In this document: positions 34,875 through 45,022 of the stretch, one piece after another
How positions within the stretch are numbered: position 1 is the stretch's first letter
Layout of the letters: each line of letters starts with the position of its first letter
NCBI RefSeq assembly: GCF_000682715.1
Contig: NZ_AWFH01000063.1
Coordinates: forward strand, 79,521 to 143,520
Reading direction: 5' to 3'
DNA: 64,000 nt
Source: Hyphomonas atlantica corrig.
Lineage (GTDB): Bacteria; Pseudomonadota; Alphaproteobacteria; Caulobacterales; Hyphomonadaceae
Translations under genes and position numbers: made by a program
The notes under the pieces: model-generated
Told to the model about the DNA's origin: nothing
Seen by the model: the letters and a program-made list of their open reading frames with translations, nothing else
The model's database searches: none

Positions 34875-36404
34875 ATGCCCACATCACCTGCCGCCACGCC
34901 CTCAGAGCATTTTGACGTCCTGATTGTCGGGGCGGGCATTTCCGGTGTCGGGGCGGCCTGGCACATGCGGCACCAGTCTCCGGGAAAGTCGTTCTGCGTG
35001 CTGGAAGCGCAGAGTGATTTCGGCGGCACATGGCGCACGCACACCTATCCGGGCATCCGGTCCGATAGTGACCTTTATACATTCGGCTATCGCTTCAAGC
35101 CGTGGGAAGGCGCGCCCATCGCGGCGGCGCATGAGATCCTCGCCTATATGGGCGAGGTCATCGAAGAGAACGATCTGGACCAACACATCCGGTACAATCA
35201 CCGGATCGTTTCGGCGGACTGGTCATCCGAGGGCAAGGTCTGGACCGTCACCGCGAAGCGCTCGGACACGGGTGACACGCAGGTCTTCACGGCCGGCTTT
35301 CTGTGGATGTGCCAAGGCTATTACAACCATGAGGAGGGGTACACGCCCGAATGGGACGGCATGCAGGACTTCCGGGGACAGATCATTCATCCGCAAACCT
35401 GGCCTGATGATGTAGACCTCAATGGCAAGAAGGTTATCTGTATCGGCTCTGGCGCGACGGCGGCCACTGTGGTGCCGGCCATTGCGGGCGAGTGCGAGCA
35501 TGTCACGCTGTTGCAACGCTCCCCCACCTATTTCACGCCGGGCCGCAATGTGAACGAGTTGGCCGATGCGCTGCGGGAAGAAGGCGTGGACGCGGACTGG
35601 ATCCACAAGATCATTCGCAAGCGTGTTCTGTTCGACCAAGCGAAATTCACGGAACTGGCCCAGAAGCAGCCGGACATTGTGAGGGCCGAACTGCTAAAGG
35701 GCGTTCGCGATCTGCTGGGGCCGGATTATCCCATCGATCCTCATTTCACCCCGAATTACCGCCCGTGGCAGCAACGCATCGCCTTCGTCCCGGATGGCGA
35801 CCTGTTTCAGGGCATCGCCAGCGGCAAGGCCAGCGTCGTAACCGACCATATCGACCGGTTCACCGAACGTGGCATCCTGCTGAAATCCGGCGAGGAGCTT
35901 CAGGCGGATATCATCATCACCGCCACCGGGTTCAATCTATCCGTGCTCGGTGACATTCCCTTCTCGAGGGATGGCCAGCCCATTGATTTCAGTCAGACGG
36001 TTACCTATCGCGGCATGATGTTCACGGGTGTGCCGAACATGGCCTGGGTGTTCGGGTACTTCCGCGCCAGCTGGACCTTGCGGGTTGATCTGATGGGCGA
36101 TTTCATCAGCCGCCTGCTGAAGCATATGGACGACAAGGGGGCGAAGGAAGTGCGCGTTGAGCTTCGCGAGCAAGACAAGGATATGGAAATCCTGCCCTGG
36201 ATGGACCCGGACAATTTCAACCCCGGCTACATGATGCGTTCGCTACACCTGATGCCGAAGCGTGGCGCGCATGACATCTGGCAACACTCGCAGGACTACT
36301 GGCGCGAGAAAGACGAGATGCCGCTGATCGATCTGGACAGCGAGGAATTTGTCTATGACCGGAAGGGCGCAGATGCCCCCGCAAAGGACAAAGCGCTGGC
36401 CTGA
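34875..36404 (+). CDS. flavin-containing monooxygenase, Baeyer-Villiger type
   Basis: The 509-residue flavoprotein has the FAD fingerprint GAGISGVG (19-26), the NADPH-site GSGATA (191-196) and, between them, the Baeyer-Villiger signature FxGxxxHxxxWP (F166, G168, H172, W176, P177). It inserts oxygen into ketones or oxidises heteroatoms; the substrate is not evident. GGAGG precedes the ATG. It is convergent with an acyl-CoA dehydrogenase gene, with 38 bases between them, which may hint at a ketone or lipid degradation role. Confidence 0.92.
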   Translation: MPTSPAATPSEHFDVLIVGAGISGVGAAWHMRHQSPGKSFCVLEAQSDFGGTWRTHTYPGIRSDSDLYTFGYRFKPWEGAPIAAAHEILAYMGEVIEENDLDQHIRYNHRIVSADWSSEGKVWTVTAKRSDTGDTQVFTAGFLWMCQGYYNHEEGYTPEWDGMQDFRGQIIHPQTWPDDVDLNGKKVICIGSGATAATVVPAIAGECEHVTLLQRSPTYFTPGRNVNELADALREEGVDADWIHKIIRKRVLFDQAKFTELAQKQPDIVRAELLKGVRDLLGPDYPIDPHFTPNYRPWQQRIAFVPDGDLFQGIASGKASVVTDHIDRFTERGILLKSGEELQADIIITATGFNLSVLGDIPFSRDGQPIDFSQTVTYRGMMFTGVPNMAWVFGYFRASWTLRVDLMGDFISRLLKHMDDKGAKEVRVELREQDKDMEILPWMDPDNFNPGYMMRSLHLMPKRGAHDIWQHSQDYWREKDEMPLIDLDSEEFVYDRKGADAPAKDKALA

Positions 36405-36442
36405 GCCTCGCGGAGGTCATTCGCGCTGCAGACGGACGCTGA

Positions 36443-37561
36443 TCAGGGGCAGCCGATGGCGTGCGCCAATATGTTCCGATGCACCTCGCTGGTGCCGGAA
36501 TAAATCGTGGCGGCGCGGGTCGATAGATATTTCGCTTGTGCAAAGTCACTGTTCGGGGCCAGGCCGAGGCCTGCCTGTGTAATTGCCTGATGCAGTTCCG
36601 TGGCGATCACTTTGAGCACAGAAGAGCTCGCCGCGGAACCGACGGGCATTTCCCCACTGGCAACGCGCGCCTCCAATGCTTCAAACGTGTCGACCTTCAT
36701 GGCCAGATTGTAGAGATCCTGAGACGGCGCAAGACCTGTCATGCCTCGCTTGGCGGCCCGCAGGGCGCGGCGGAGCAGGCCGGTGGTCGTGTTGTTTGAC
36801 CGCGCAATCGCCATCAATGCCTTTGCGGCTCTCCAACCTTCGCCAATGTCTCCGATACGATCGGCGGCGGGCGTTCGGACATTGTCAAAGAAAACCTCAT
36901 TCGTTTCCGTCTCGCCACTGATGAAGTCGATGGGACGCACCCGGATTCCGGGACGGTTCATCTCAACGAGCAGAAAGACAAGGCCATCACGTCCCGCACT
37001 ACCTTCTTCGCATCGCGCCAGCAGGAACATATGCGAGGCATATTGCGCGAAGCTGGTCCAGACCTTGCTGCCATTCAGGATGAAATCATCGCCATCTCGC
37101 GTTGCGCGCAAAGACAGGGCTGACAAATCTGATCCGGCTTGCGGCTCGGAAAAACCCTGGCACCATTCATGCTCGCCATTCAGGATGGCGGGCAGGTAGC
37201 GGGCTTTCTGGTCCTCGCTACCTTCTGCAATAATCAGTGGGCCGATTGTACGGACGCCGGAATTCATGATGATGGGCGCATCACGCTGTGCGCAGGCATT
37301 CTCGAAATACAACCGCTGCGCCGCACTCCAGTCTGCGCCGCCATGTTCAATTGGCCAGGACGGCGCAAACCATCCTCTCGCGAGCAGGCGTTTGCGCCAT
37401 GCGTCGCATGCCCAACGTGGGGATTTCAGCCCCGTGGTTTCCCGGCCAGCCGCGCGGAGTTCTTCGGTCAGCTCAGCATCGAGAAAGGCATCCACCTCTT
37501 CACGAAAGGCGGCGTCTGCCCGCCCGCTTTCAATCTCCGGAATCGGGAAGCTCCCATCCAT
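36443..37561 (-). CDS. acyl-CoA dehydrogenase family protein
   Basis: The 372-residue flavoenzyme has the ACAD landmarks CQGFSEPQAGSDLSAL (FAD/substrate motif), NGSKVWTSFAQYA, and a C-terminal helical domain ending YSGTSEVHRNILAHAIG. The catalytic base position is not obvious from inspection. It oxidises an acyl-CoA of unknown type. It is downstream of and convergent to the monooxygenase gene. Confidence 0.92.
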   Translation of the reverse strand: MDGSFPIPEIESGRADAAFREEVDAFLDAELTEELRAAGRETTGLKSPRWACDAWRKRLLARGWFAPSWPIEHGGADWSAAQRLYFENACAQRDAPIIMNSGVRTIGPLIIAEGSEDQKARYLPAILNGEHEWCQGFSEPQAGSDLSALSLRATRDGDDFILNGSKVWTSFAQYASHMFLLARCEEGSAGRDGLVFLLVEMNRPGIRVRPIDFISGETETNEVFFDNVRTPAADRIGDIGEGWRAAKALMAIARSNNTTTGLLRRALRAAKRGMTGLAPSQDLYNLAMKVDTFEALEARVASGEMPVGSAASSSVLKVIATELHQAITQAGLGLAPNSDFAQAKYLSTRAATIYSGTSEVHRNILAHAIGCP

Positions 37562-37659
37562 GTCGCCCTCCTGTGTATGGCGTCATTGGGAGGATACAGT
37601 TTCTTGGAGGACAATCTCAATCAGGGGTTATACGGGGTGCGGCACAACTGTCGCCTGTA

Positions 37660-38622
37660 TCAGGAGACAGTGTCGCGAGGGCCCCGCGGTACGATCCGGT
37701 ACGGATTGATGTGTGCATGCGAGTAATAATAATGCTGTTTGATGTGGTCGAAATGCACGGTCGGTTTCACCTCCGGCATGTCATGAATGCGCTTCATGTA
37801 GGCGCTGAGTGCATCATACTGACGGATCATTTTCACGTTACACTTGAAATGCACGAAATAGACCGGATCGAACCGGACCAGCGTGGTGAACAGGCGAATG
37901 TCGGCCTCCGTCAGCTGATCACCTACCAGCCATTCGCGGCCATCTGACAGGCGCTGCTCAAGCCAGTCCAGCGCGTCGAACAAGGGCACGATGTTCTCGT
38001 CATAGGCATCTTGTGTCTGGGCAAAGCCGCATTTGTAGACGCCATTGTTCACCGGTTCGTAGACGCGCGCATTCACATGATCGATCTCATCGCGCAAATC
38101 AGCAGGATAGAAGTCGGCTTTGTTTCCGGTGATTTCGTTGAAAGCGGTATTGAAGATCCGGATGACTTCGGCGCTTTCATTGTTGATGATGGTTTCCTCC
38201 TGTTTGTCCCAGAGAACCGGCACGGTCACCTTGCCGGAATAGTCCGACTTCGCCTTTGTGTAGATCTGGTGCAGGTATTCCTTCCCATAGAGCGGGTCTC
38301 CGGACGCGCCTGGAAAATCCGTCTTCAGCTCCCATCCTTCATCCAGCATATGCGGGTGAACCACGCTGACCGGGATCAAGTCCTCGAGTCCTTTCAGATG
38401 GCGGAAGATAAGCGCGCGATGGGCCCACGGGCACGCATAGGACACATAGAGGTGGAACCGGCCCGCCTCGGCCTTTACGGCATCCTGTCCATCCGGGCCG
38501 GGAGAGCCATCCGGCGTGATCCAATTGCGGAAGGCGGAATCTTCACGGTCGAACTTGCCGTCATCTCCGGCGAACTCGTCTTTCTGCTTCCACTCTCCGT
38601 TCACCAGCAGGCCAGGCATCAT
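37660..38622 (-). CDS. glutathionyl-hydroquinone reductase (YqjG/ECM4 family)
   Basis: The 320-residue omega/xi-class glutathione transferase has the catalytic CPWA motif (C64-A67) in YVSYACPWAHRAL, then WDKQEETIINNESAEVIRI, and the C-terminal YFVHFKCNVK typical of ECM4-like enzymes that reduce glutathionyl-hydroquinones with glutathione. It is divergent from the MFS gene. Confidence 0.93.
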   Translation of the reverse strand: MMPGLLVNGEWKQKDEFAGDDGKFDREDSAFRNWITPDGSPGPDGQDAVKAEAGRFHLYVSYACPWAHRALIFRHLKGLEDLIPVSVVHPHMLDEGWELKTDFPGASGDPLYGKEYLHQIYTKAKSDYSGKVTVPVLWDKQEETIINNESAEVIRIFNTAFNEITGNKADFYPADLRDEIDHVNARVYEPVNNGVYKCGFAQTQDAYDENIVPLFDALDWLEQRLSDGREWLVGDQLTEADIRLFTTLVRFDPVYFVHFKCNVKMIRQYDALSAYMKRIHDMPEVKPTVHFDHIKQHYYYSHAHINPYRIVPRGPRDTVS

Positions 38623-38830
38623 CGTCTTCCTTTTCGTATCAATTCCCCCTCAAGCAACGGCTGGCGGGCCGGGTGGTTGCATCACGGTTCAGGCTGGGGA
38701 AGATTGGCGCACGTCAATCATTGACAGGTGGAGTCGGGATTTCTACAGCCGCGATTGGAACGCAGCTTCGTGCATCGTGTTCGCTTCGGTGTTCGCCCGC
38801 TCCAGGAATGACCGCGCTTACGAGGCTGGA

Positions 38831-40105
38831 ATGTTCAGATCTATCTCCGCCATTGCTGCCCTCTTGTTCGCTGCGGCCATCCTGTATGCCGGGAACGGCT
38901 TGCAGAGCACCCTCCTGTCCGTGCGCGGCGACATCGAGGGCTTCCCGACCACTGTCATCGGCTTGTTGGCGTCGGCCTATTATGCCGGGTTCATTCTCGG
39001 GTGCCGCCTTGTGCCCGGCATGATTCAGGGCGTTGGGCATATCCGCGCCTTCGTGGCCCTCGCCTCCATCGCTTCGTCGAGCGCATTGGCGCACATCCTC
39101 TTTGTCGAGCCGATTGCGTGGGGCGGTCTGCGCTTCATCACGGGTTTCAGCTTTGCGGGCCTGACCATGGTTCTGGAAAGCTGGATCAATGAACGCGCAA
39201 CGAATGAGAACCGCGGCAAGATCCTGTCGGTCTATCGGATTGTTGACCTTGGCGCCGTGACTATTGGCAACGGCCTGCTCGCCATCGCGCCGCCTGAGGG
39301 CTTCCAGCTGTTCGTATTGGTGTCCATCCTGATCTCCATTGCGCTCGTGCCTGTGGCCCTGACCCGGTCTTCATCACCCGCGCCGCTGGAAACGGCGAAG
39401 CTGGACATCGTGCAGCTCTACAAGGTCTCGCCGGTCGGCGCGATTGGCGCGGCGGCGACGGGCCTCGCCAATGCTGCCTTCTGGGGCATGGCACCGGTCT
39501 ATGTGCAGGAACTCGGTTATGGCGCGGCAGCGATCGCAGCCTTCATGAGTACCGCCATCATCGGGGCGGGCCTGTTCCAGTTCCCAACCGGTTGGCTGTC
39601 AGACAAGATTGACCGCCGCATGGTGATTTTCGCCAGCTCCCTGCTGGGCACCGGGGCGTCAGCCTTGCTTGCCACGTTTGCGGGCTTGTCAGAGAACGCC
39701 ATGCTGGGCTTCAGCTTCCTGTTCGGTGCTTTCATCATTCCTGTGTTCGGCATCTGCGCTGCCCACGCCAATGATCACGCAGCCGTCGGCAAGGCGGTTG
39801 CGACCAGTGGCGGCCTCCTGCTGCTTTACGGCGTCGGGTCTGTCGTTGGTGCATTGGTCGGCGCGCTGGTCATGAGCGCGTTCGAGCCTGCAGCCTTGTT
39901 CTGGTATATCGCGGGCGTCTATCTTGTGCTGGCCGTCTTCACGCTGCTGCGCATCGGCATCAAGCGCCGTCCGCGCATCATCGGCAAGAAGTCACGCTAC
40001 ATTCCAATGGCAAAAAGCCCGCTGACGCGCGTTTACCGCAAGCGTGCAAAGTCGCAGGGCAAAGACCCAGCCAAGAACGCGCCGAAGGCCGAACCCAAAA
40101 CCTGA
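38831..40105 (+). CDS. MFS transporter, YcaD-like
   Basis: A 424-residue protein with 12 membrane segments starting MFRSISAIAALLFAAAILYAG. LTMVLESWINERATNENRGKIL is the loop characteristic of the YcaD/arabinose-efflux-like subgroup. The ATG at 38831 follows GAGG; the frame is open upstream to 38516 but that part would be a long polar extension overlapping the neighbouring gene. The C-terminus is Lys-rich. The gap 38623-38830 shows no gene. Confidence 0.88.
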   Translation: MFRSISAIAALLFAAAILYAGNGLQSTLLSVRGDIEGFPTTVIGLLASAYYAGFILGCRLVPGMIQGVGHIRAFVALASIASSSALAHILFVEPIAWGGLRFITGFSFAGLTMVLESWINERATNENRGKILSVYRIVDLGAVTIGNGLLAIAPPEGFQLFVLVSILISIALVPVALTRSSSPAPLETAKLDIVQLYKVSPVGAIGAAATGLANAAFWGMAPVYVQELGYGAAAIAAFMSTAIIGAGLFQFPTGWLSDKIDRRMVIFASSLLGTGASALLATFAGLSENAMLGFSFLFGAFIIPVFGICAAHANDHAAVGKAVATSGGLLLLYGVGSVVGALVGALVMSAFEPAALFWYIAGVYLVLAVFTLLRIGIKRRPRIIGKKSRYIPMAKSPLTRVYRKRAKSQGKDPAKNAPKAEPKT

Positions 40106-40119
40106 GGACGGTTAATGCT

Positions 40120-40506
40120 TCAGGCCATGCCCGGCCGCCAGGCATCGCGCAGGTGAATTGGCAGGCGACCCGGCACAATGCCGATCAAATCGTAGCGCCA
40201 CCCATGCTGTGAGTATTGCGGCCGCTTGGCCATCCAGTTTTCGGCTGCGCGGGCGATGCGCTGCCACGCATGTACGCTGACCGCATCAATCGCCGTTGCC
40301 TCACGCTTGCGGGCTTTCACCTCGATAAACACGATCGTACCGGACTTTTCCGCGATCAGGTCAATCTCACCTACCGGTGTGCGCACCCTATGCGCGAGGA
40401 TGCGATAGCCCTTGAGGCGTAGGAAGAGCGCGGCATAGGTCTCGCCGGTTCGGCCACGTCGCTCGGCGGCCGTGCGTTTGTCGCTTGGGCGCCGCGCGTT
40501 AGCCAT
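40120..40506 (-). CDS. YraN/UPF0102 family nuclease-like protein
   Basis: The 128-residue protein has the YraN motif [25 protein letters not shown] N-terminus (split), [22 protein letters not shown] (PD-(D/E)XK fold: Asp, Glu, Lys) and the usual helical end. It overlaps rsmI by 8 bases, the standard rsmI-yraN pairing. Confidence 0.93.
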   Translation of the reverse strand: MANARRPSDKRTAAERRGRTGETYAALFLRLKGYRILAHRVRTPVGEIDLIAEKSGTIVFIEVKARKREATAIDAVSVHAWQRIARAAENWMAKRPQYSQHGWRYDLIGIVPGRLPIHLRDAWRPGMA

Positions 40507-41431
40507 CGGCCTTCAATTGCAAGGCGCGCTGATAAACCTCCCGCTTGGGCAGGCCGAGCGCTTCGGCAACGGCATTGGCGGCGGCCTTGGTCGGATGGTC
40601 CTGCAGGGCGTCGCGCAGCGCAGCGTCCAGGCCTTCGGCAGTCACTTCCGCTTCGCCCGGTGGGCCGACGAGCAGCACGATTTCCCCGCGTGGCGGGCCG
40701 GCTTCTGCATAGTGCGCGGCAAGGTCTGCCAGCGTGCCGCGCCGCGTTTCCTCGAACAGTTTGGTCAGCTCCCGGGTCACCGCAGCGTCACGCGGTCCGA
40801 GCACGGCAGCAAGGTCTGCCAGCGCGTCGGCAAGACGGGGGCCACTTTCATAGAAGATCAGCGTGCCCGGCACAGCTTTCAGCGCCTCCGCGGCAGACTT
40901 CCGTGCGCCGGATTTTGGCGGCAGGAAGCCCGCGAACAGGAATTTGTCACTTGGCAAGCCACTGGCCACGAGACCAGCCAGCATGGCCGATGCACCCGGC
41001 ACGGGGATGACCTTTACGCCGGCCTCAAGCGCTTCATGCGCCAGCTTCCAGCCCGGATCCGAGACAAGCGGCGTACCGGCGTCAGAGATCAACGCGATCC
41101 TGGCGCCGTCCTGCAAGGCCGAGATCAGGCCCGGTCTCCGTTCCGCCCCATTGTGGTCATGATAGGGGCTGAGCCGCGCTTTAATCCCATAGGCCGACAT
41201 CAGCTTTCCGGCGAAGCGCGTGTCCTCTGCCAGAACCTCATCGGCAGCGGCCAGCACGTCGAGTGCGCGCAGGGTGATGTCGCGCAGATTGCCGATCGGG
41301 GTGGAAACCACATAGAGACCCGGATCCAGAGATACAGCCGGTTGCCCCTTGGGGTGGCCGGGCCTAGAGTCGGCGGAGGCGGGAATCGCCCCGGAGTCAG
41401 AAGGATCAGGAGATGACATTGCTTCAACCAT
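40499..41431 (-). CDS. rsmI: 16S rRNA C1402 2'-O-methyltransferase
   Basis: The 310-residue tetrapyrrole-methylase-fold enzyme shows [46 protein letters not shown] and [14 protein letters not shown] blocks. Two starts (41431 and 41419) both overlap the start of the divergent LpoA-like gene, by 19 or 7 bases. Start further downstream is possible because the first 35 residues are polar and likely disordered. Confidence 0.95.
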   Translation of the reverse strand: MVEAMSSPDPSDSGAIPASADSRPGHPKGQPAVSLDPGLYVVSTPIGNLRDITLRALDVLAAADEVLAEDTRFAGKLMSAYGIKARLSPYHDHNGAERRPGLISALQDGARIALISDAGTPLVSDPGWKLAHEALEAGVKVIPVPGASAMLAGLVASGLPSDKFLFAGFLPPKSGARKSAAEALKAVPGTLIFYESGPRLADALADLAAVLGPRDAAVTRELTKLFEETRRGTLADLAAHYAEAGPPRGEIVLLVGPPGEAEVTAEGLDAALRDALQDHPTKAAANAVAEALGLPKREVYQRALQLKADG

Positions 41432-42741
41432 TGCTCAGGAAGCTTCCCGCGCCAAGTCTTCTGTTGGCTTCGCTGCTTCTGGCCACAGCCTGTGCCACAG
41501 CGCCAGCGCGCCAGCCAGTGCCGATTGGCACCGGACAGCCGCGTGACGAACCGGTTACCGGTGTCCCTCGGGATCTTGGCGATGTGCCGGGCGAAGAAAT
41601 CGAAATCACTGACATTGAAGATCTCGACGACATGCGCCGGGGACGGGGAGACCGGGGCCTGACACCACCCTTCATGCAGGGCCGTGAGATCAAGCGCGCC
41701 GCTGTGCTGCTGCCTTTCTCTCACCCGAACGCGAATGTTCGCGCCGAGGCTGAAAGCATGCTCGCCGGAATTGAGCTGGCGCTGTTCGAATATGCCGACA
41801 AGGATTTCCTGATCATCCCAAAGGACACCGCCGGCAAGACGTCTGTTGCGGAAGCGCGCCTTGATGAAGCCTTTGAAGACAAGGTGGATGTTGTTCTAGG
41901 CCCGCTCTTTGGGGCGAATGTGAAAACCGTGCGGGAAAAAGCCCGCAAGGAAGACGTGCCGGTTATCGGCTTCTCGAATGACCGGTCTGCCGCCGGGGGC
42001 GGGGCCTATCTCGCTTCAATCACGCCTGACGAAGAAGTGCGGCGTGTGATGGAGTATGTCGCGTCGCGCGGCGTGGATACGTTCGTTTTCCTGGGGCCAC
42101 GCTCTGAGTATGGCCGCCAGATCGAAGCGGCGATGCGTTACGAAGCCCCGCGTCTGGGCGCAGTGCTGGCTGCCTCGGCATTTTACGGCGAAGACAGCGG
42201 CGCTGGCGCTGAAGCGCGTCAGATCGCCAATGTTCTCAAAAATGAACTGTCCGGGCGTCTGGATCGTGTCGCCGTGATGATTCCGGAGCGCGGAGTGAAA
42301 CTGCTGTCTGTCGCGCCGCTGCTGCCATATAATGGCGTCGACATGCGTCAGGTGAAACTGATCGGTACGTCATACTGGGACGATTCCAGCATCTGGCGTG
42401 AGCCAACCCTGCGCGGCGGCTATTACGCTTCGACTGATCCCAACAACAAGACGGCCTTCACCCAGACCTATCGTCGGATCTATGGCCGCGCGCCGACTGA
42501 CCTGGCTGCATTGGCCTATGATGCCGCAGCGCTGACCGTCCGTCTGGCCGCCGATGACAGCCTGACCTATGGCGGCGTGACCGATCCCGACGGCTTCTTC
42601 GGCGTAAATGGCCTGTTCCGCTTCCGCATTGACGGCACATCCGAGCGTGGCCTGGCCGTGATGCAGATTCAGCCCGGCGGGGCAGAACTGGTCGAGGGGG
42701 GTGTGCAATCCTTCCCGACAACGCCTGTTGGCCCCAGCTGA
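41413..42741 (+). CDS. LpoA-like penicillin-binding protein activator lipoprotein
   Basis: The 442-residue protein has a lipoprotein signal (LLLASLLLATAC, Cys27), a proline-rich linker and a periplasmic-binding (Peripla_BP_6) fold of ~330 residues with KRAAVLLPFSHPNANVRAEA and GPLFGANVKTVREKA. In Proteobacteria the gene next to rsmI-yraN commonly encodes such an activator of PBP1A, and a class A PBP gene is in this window (32642-34663). Here it is divergent from rsmI rather than in the usual direction. Confidence 0.8.
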   Translation: MTLLQPLLRKLPAPSLLLASLLLATACATAPARQPVPIGTGQPRDEPVTGVPRDLGDVPGEEIEITDIEDLDDMRRGRGDRGLTPPFMQGREIKRAAVLLPFSHPNANVRAEAESMLAGIELALFEYADKDFLIIPKDTAGKTSVAEARLDEAFEDKVDVVLGPLFGANVKTVREKARKEDVPVIGFSNDRSAAGGGAYLASITPDEEVRRVMEYVASRGVDTFVFLGPRSEYGRQIEAAMRYEAPRLGAVLAASAFYGEDSGAGAEARQIANVLKNELSGRLDRVAVMIPERGVKLLSVAPLLPYNGVDMRQVKLIGTSYWDDSSIWREPTLRGGYYASTDPNNKTAFTQTYRRIYGRAPTDLAALAYDAAALTVRLAADDSLTYGGVTDPDGFFGVNGLFRFRIDGTSERGLAVMQIQPGGAELVEGGVQSFPTTPVGPS

Positions 42742-42848
42742 TACCCGTCCTGACGCTGCGCGACCTGTGACGATCCCTTGCACGTCGCGCAGTGCTCCCC
42801 CACATGAGCGGCTGATGTGAGACAATCCTGGAAGACGATAGCCATTCC

Positions 42849-44006
42849 ATGAGCAAGCGCGACTATTACGAGATTTTGGGCGTATCCAAGGATGCGGACG
42901 AGAAACAGCTGAAGTCCGCCTACCGCAAGCTGGCGATGAAGTATCATCCTGACCAGAATGCAGGGAATCCGGAAGCCGAAGAGAAATTCAAGGAAGTGGG
43001 CGAAGCCTACGCAATTCTGAGCGACGGCCAGAAGCGTGCCGCCTATGATCGGTTCGGGCATGGTGCCTTTGAAAATGGCGGCGGGAGCGGAGGCAACCCG
43101 TTCGGCCAGGGCGCCAATCCGGAAGACATCTTCTCCGACCTGTTCAGCCAGGTATTTGGTGCGGGCGGCTTTGGCGGCGGTCGTCGCCGGGGCGGGCCAC
43201 AGCGCGGTTCGGACCTGCGCTACGATCTGGAAATCACGCTGGCCGAAGCCTGGGCCGGCAAGGAAGAAACCATCCATGTCCCACAGGCCGTGCCCTGTAC
43301 AGGCTGTGACGGGTCTGGCGCCGCGCCGGGCACACAGCCGGAAACCTGTGACACGTGTGACGGCGCGGGCCGCGTGCGCGCACAGCAAGGCTTCTTCACG
43401 ATGGAGCGCACCTGCGTCCGCTGTGGCGGCAAGGGCAAGATCATCAAGAAGCCCTGCAAGGAATGTGGCGGCGTCGGTCAGGTCCGCGAAGAACGCAAGC
43501 TGCAAGTAAAGATCCCGGCAGGCGTGGAGAGCGGTATGCGCATCCGCCTGTCAGGTGAGGGCGAACCGGGCGAACTGGGCGGCCCGAGCGGCGACCTCTA
43601 CATTTTCGTCGATGTTGTCGAACATGACATTTTCGAACGCGATGGCCCGAACCTCTATTGCCGCGCGCCGGTGCCGATGGCGACCGCCGCGCTGGGCGGC
43701 GAGATCGAGATCCCGACCATTGATGGTGGCCGCGCCCGTGTTGTCGTGCCGGAAGGCGCGCAGACAGGCCGCAAGCTGCGCCTGCGCGGCAAGGGCATGC
43801 CATCCGTGCGCCAGTCAGGCCATACGGGCGACTTGTTCGTGGAAATGTTTGTCGAAACGCCGCGAAACATGTCAGCCCGCCAGAAAGAGCTGATGCGCGA
43901 ATTCTGCGAGTGCACAGGCGCTGACTGCCATCCGGAGAGCGAAGGCTTCCTGGGCCGCATCAAGCGCTTCTGGAGCGGCGATGGCGACGAGCACCGCCCG
44001 AACTAG
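42849..44006 (+). CDS. dnaJ: chaperone DnaJ
   Basis: The 385-residue co-chaperone has the J-domain with HPD at 33-35, a Gly/Phe-rich region (GNPFGQGANPEDIF...), four CxxCxGxG zinc motifs (CTGCDGSG, CDTCDGAG, CVRCGGKG, CKECGGVG) and the C-terminal substrate domains. dnaK is not in the window. The stop TAG is shared through CTAG with the convergent hydrolase gene. Confidence 0.98.
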   Translation: MSKRDYYEILGVSKDADEKQLKSAYRKLAMKYHPDQNAGNPEAEEKFKEVGEAYAILSDGQKRAAYDRFGHGAFENGGGSGGNPFGQGANPEDIFSDLFSQVFGAGGFGGGRRRGGPQRGSDLRYDLEITLAEAWAGKEETIHVPQAVPCTGCDGSGAAPGTQPETCDTCDGAGRVRAQQGFFTMERTCVRCGGKGKIIKKPCKECGGVGQVREERKLQVKIPAGVESGMRIRLSGEGEPGELGGPSGDLYIFVDVVEHDIFERDGPNLYCRAPVPMATAALGGEIEIPTIDGGRARVVVPEGAQTGRKLRLRGKGMPSVRQSGHTGDLFVEMFVETPRNMSARQKELMREFCECTGADCHPESEGFLGRIKRFWSGDGDEHRPN

Positions 44007-44893
44007 CGGCACACCTCCACCCAATCCAGAACGGATGCGATCATCTCCTCGCGTGACCATGAAAAGGAATGGTCGCCCGAAAGAGTGAGCGTCGTGGCGT
44101 TCACGTCCGGGCTCTGGGTGTAAGCCTCCATGAGGGGCTGAACGACTGTCTCCAGCGGCACGGCTTCATCCTCGTCGGCTGCAATGATCAGCACGTTGCG
44201 TCCTGCAAACTCCGGCGCAATGGCCGCAATATCAAACGCGTCCCGATTTTCGATCAGCTCACGGACCAGCGCATCACCAGATGTTCCGGCCAGCATTTGC
44301 AGCGTATCACCATAGGCGGAAAATCCGGCCTTCATGTCCGCGCTTGCGGAGATGGCGTCCGCCACGACTGCGAAGTTTGCCGGGGCGAGCCCCGCAGCGC
44401 ACGCGATCGTCTCATCCTTTGCACCAGCAGCCAGCGCGGCGAACCCGCCCATCGAATGCCCGATCAGGATGATCTTGTCCGGATCGCTCCGGTAGGCGTC
44501 GGCGTTGGTGCGAACATGGTCAGCGGCTGAGGCCACATCTTCAATCACGTGCGTGAAGGAGAAATCGCCCTCGCTGCCCCACGCGCCGCGATAGTGAAAG
44601 AACAGGACATTGAATCCGTTCGCGCGGAGATCCTGAGCCAGGTCAAGATTCTTCTCGTTGCCCGGAAAGCCGTGCAACAGCAGAACGGTCGGGTGCGGGC
44701 CGGGGCCATCGGCAACATAGACAAGACCGTTCAACCGCTTGCCGTGGCTCTGGAAATTCATTTCCACCAGCGCCGGTGGATGGTCCGCATCATGGGTGAT
44801 GCCCGTTTCCGGCAGCACAGCGCTCTGGCCCGCACAGCCCGCGACACTGGTCATCACAAGCAGCGATGCGGCAATTCCTGTTATCTGTTTCAT
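44003..44893 (-). CDS. alpha/beta hydrolase, lipoprotein-like
   Basis: The 296-residue protein starts MKQITGIAASLLVMTSVAGC, with a lipobox (SVAGC, Cys20). It has the alpha/beta fold with LLHGFPG as the oxyanion loop and GHSMGGFAAL as the nucleophile elbow (Ser about 150); an Asp in DEDEAVP and the final His in GDHSFSW complete the triad. AAAGGGA precedes the ATG. It is probably a periplasmic or envelope esterase. Confidence 0.88.
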   Translation of the reverse strand: MKQITGIAASLLVMTSVAGCAGQSAVLPETGITHDADHPPALVEMNFQSHGKRLNGLVYVADGPGPHPTVLLLHGFPGNEKNLDLAQDLRANGFNVLFFHYRGAWGSEGDFSFTHVIEDVASAADHVRTNADAYRSDPDKIILIGHSMGGFAALAAGAKDETIACAAGLAPANFAVVADAISASADMKAGFSAYGDTLQMLAGTSGDALVRELIENRDAFDIAAIAPEFAGRNVLIIAADEDEAVPLETVVQPLMEAYTQSPDVNATTLTLSGDHSFSWSREEMIASVLDWVEVCR

Positions 44894-45022
44894 CCTGTTC
44901 TCCCTTTGCGCAATCTTACGCCAAACGTTCGCGGCTCCAAGCCTGTCGACGCGGAAGCCTTGCCCCGCAAGGCAAACCCGGCCTATCTGCCGCGCGGAAC
45001 ACAGGTTTTGGCGGGCAGGCAC

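Noticed and set aside
38516..38830. 105-residue N-terminal extension of the second MFS protein
   Set aside because: Would overlap the start of the divergent glutathione-reductase gene; the ATG at 38831 with GAGG gives a normal first membrane segment.
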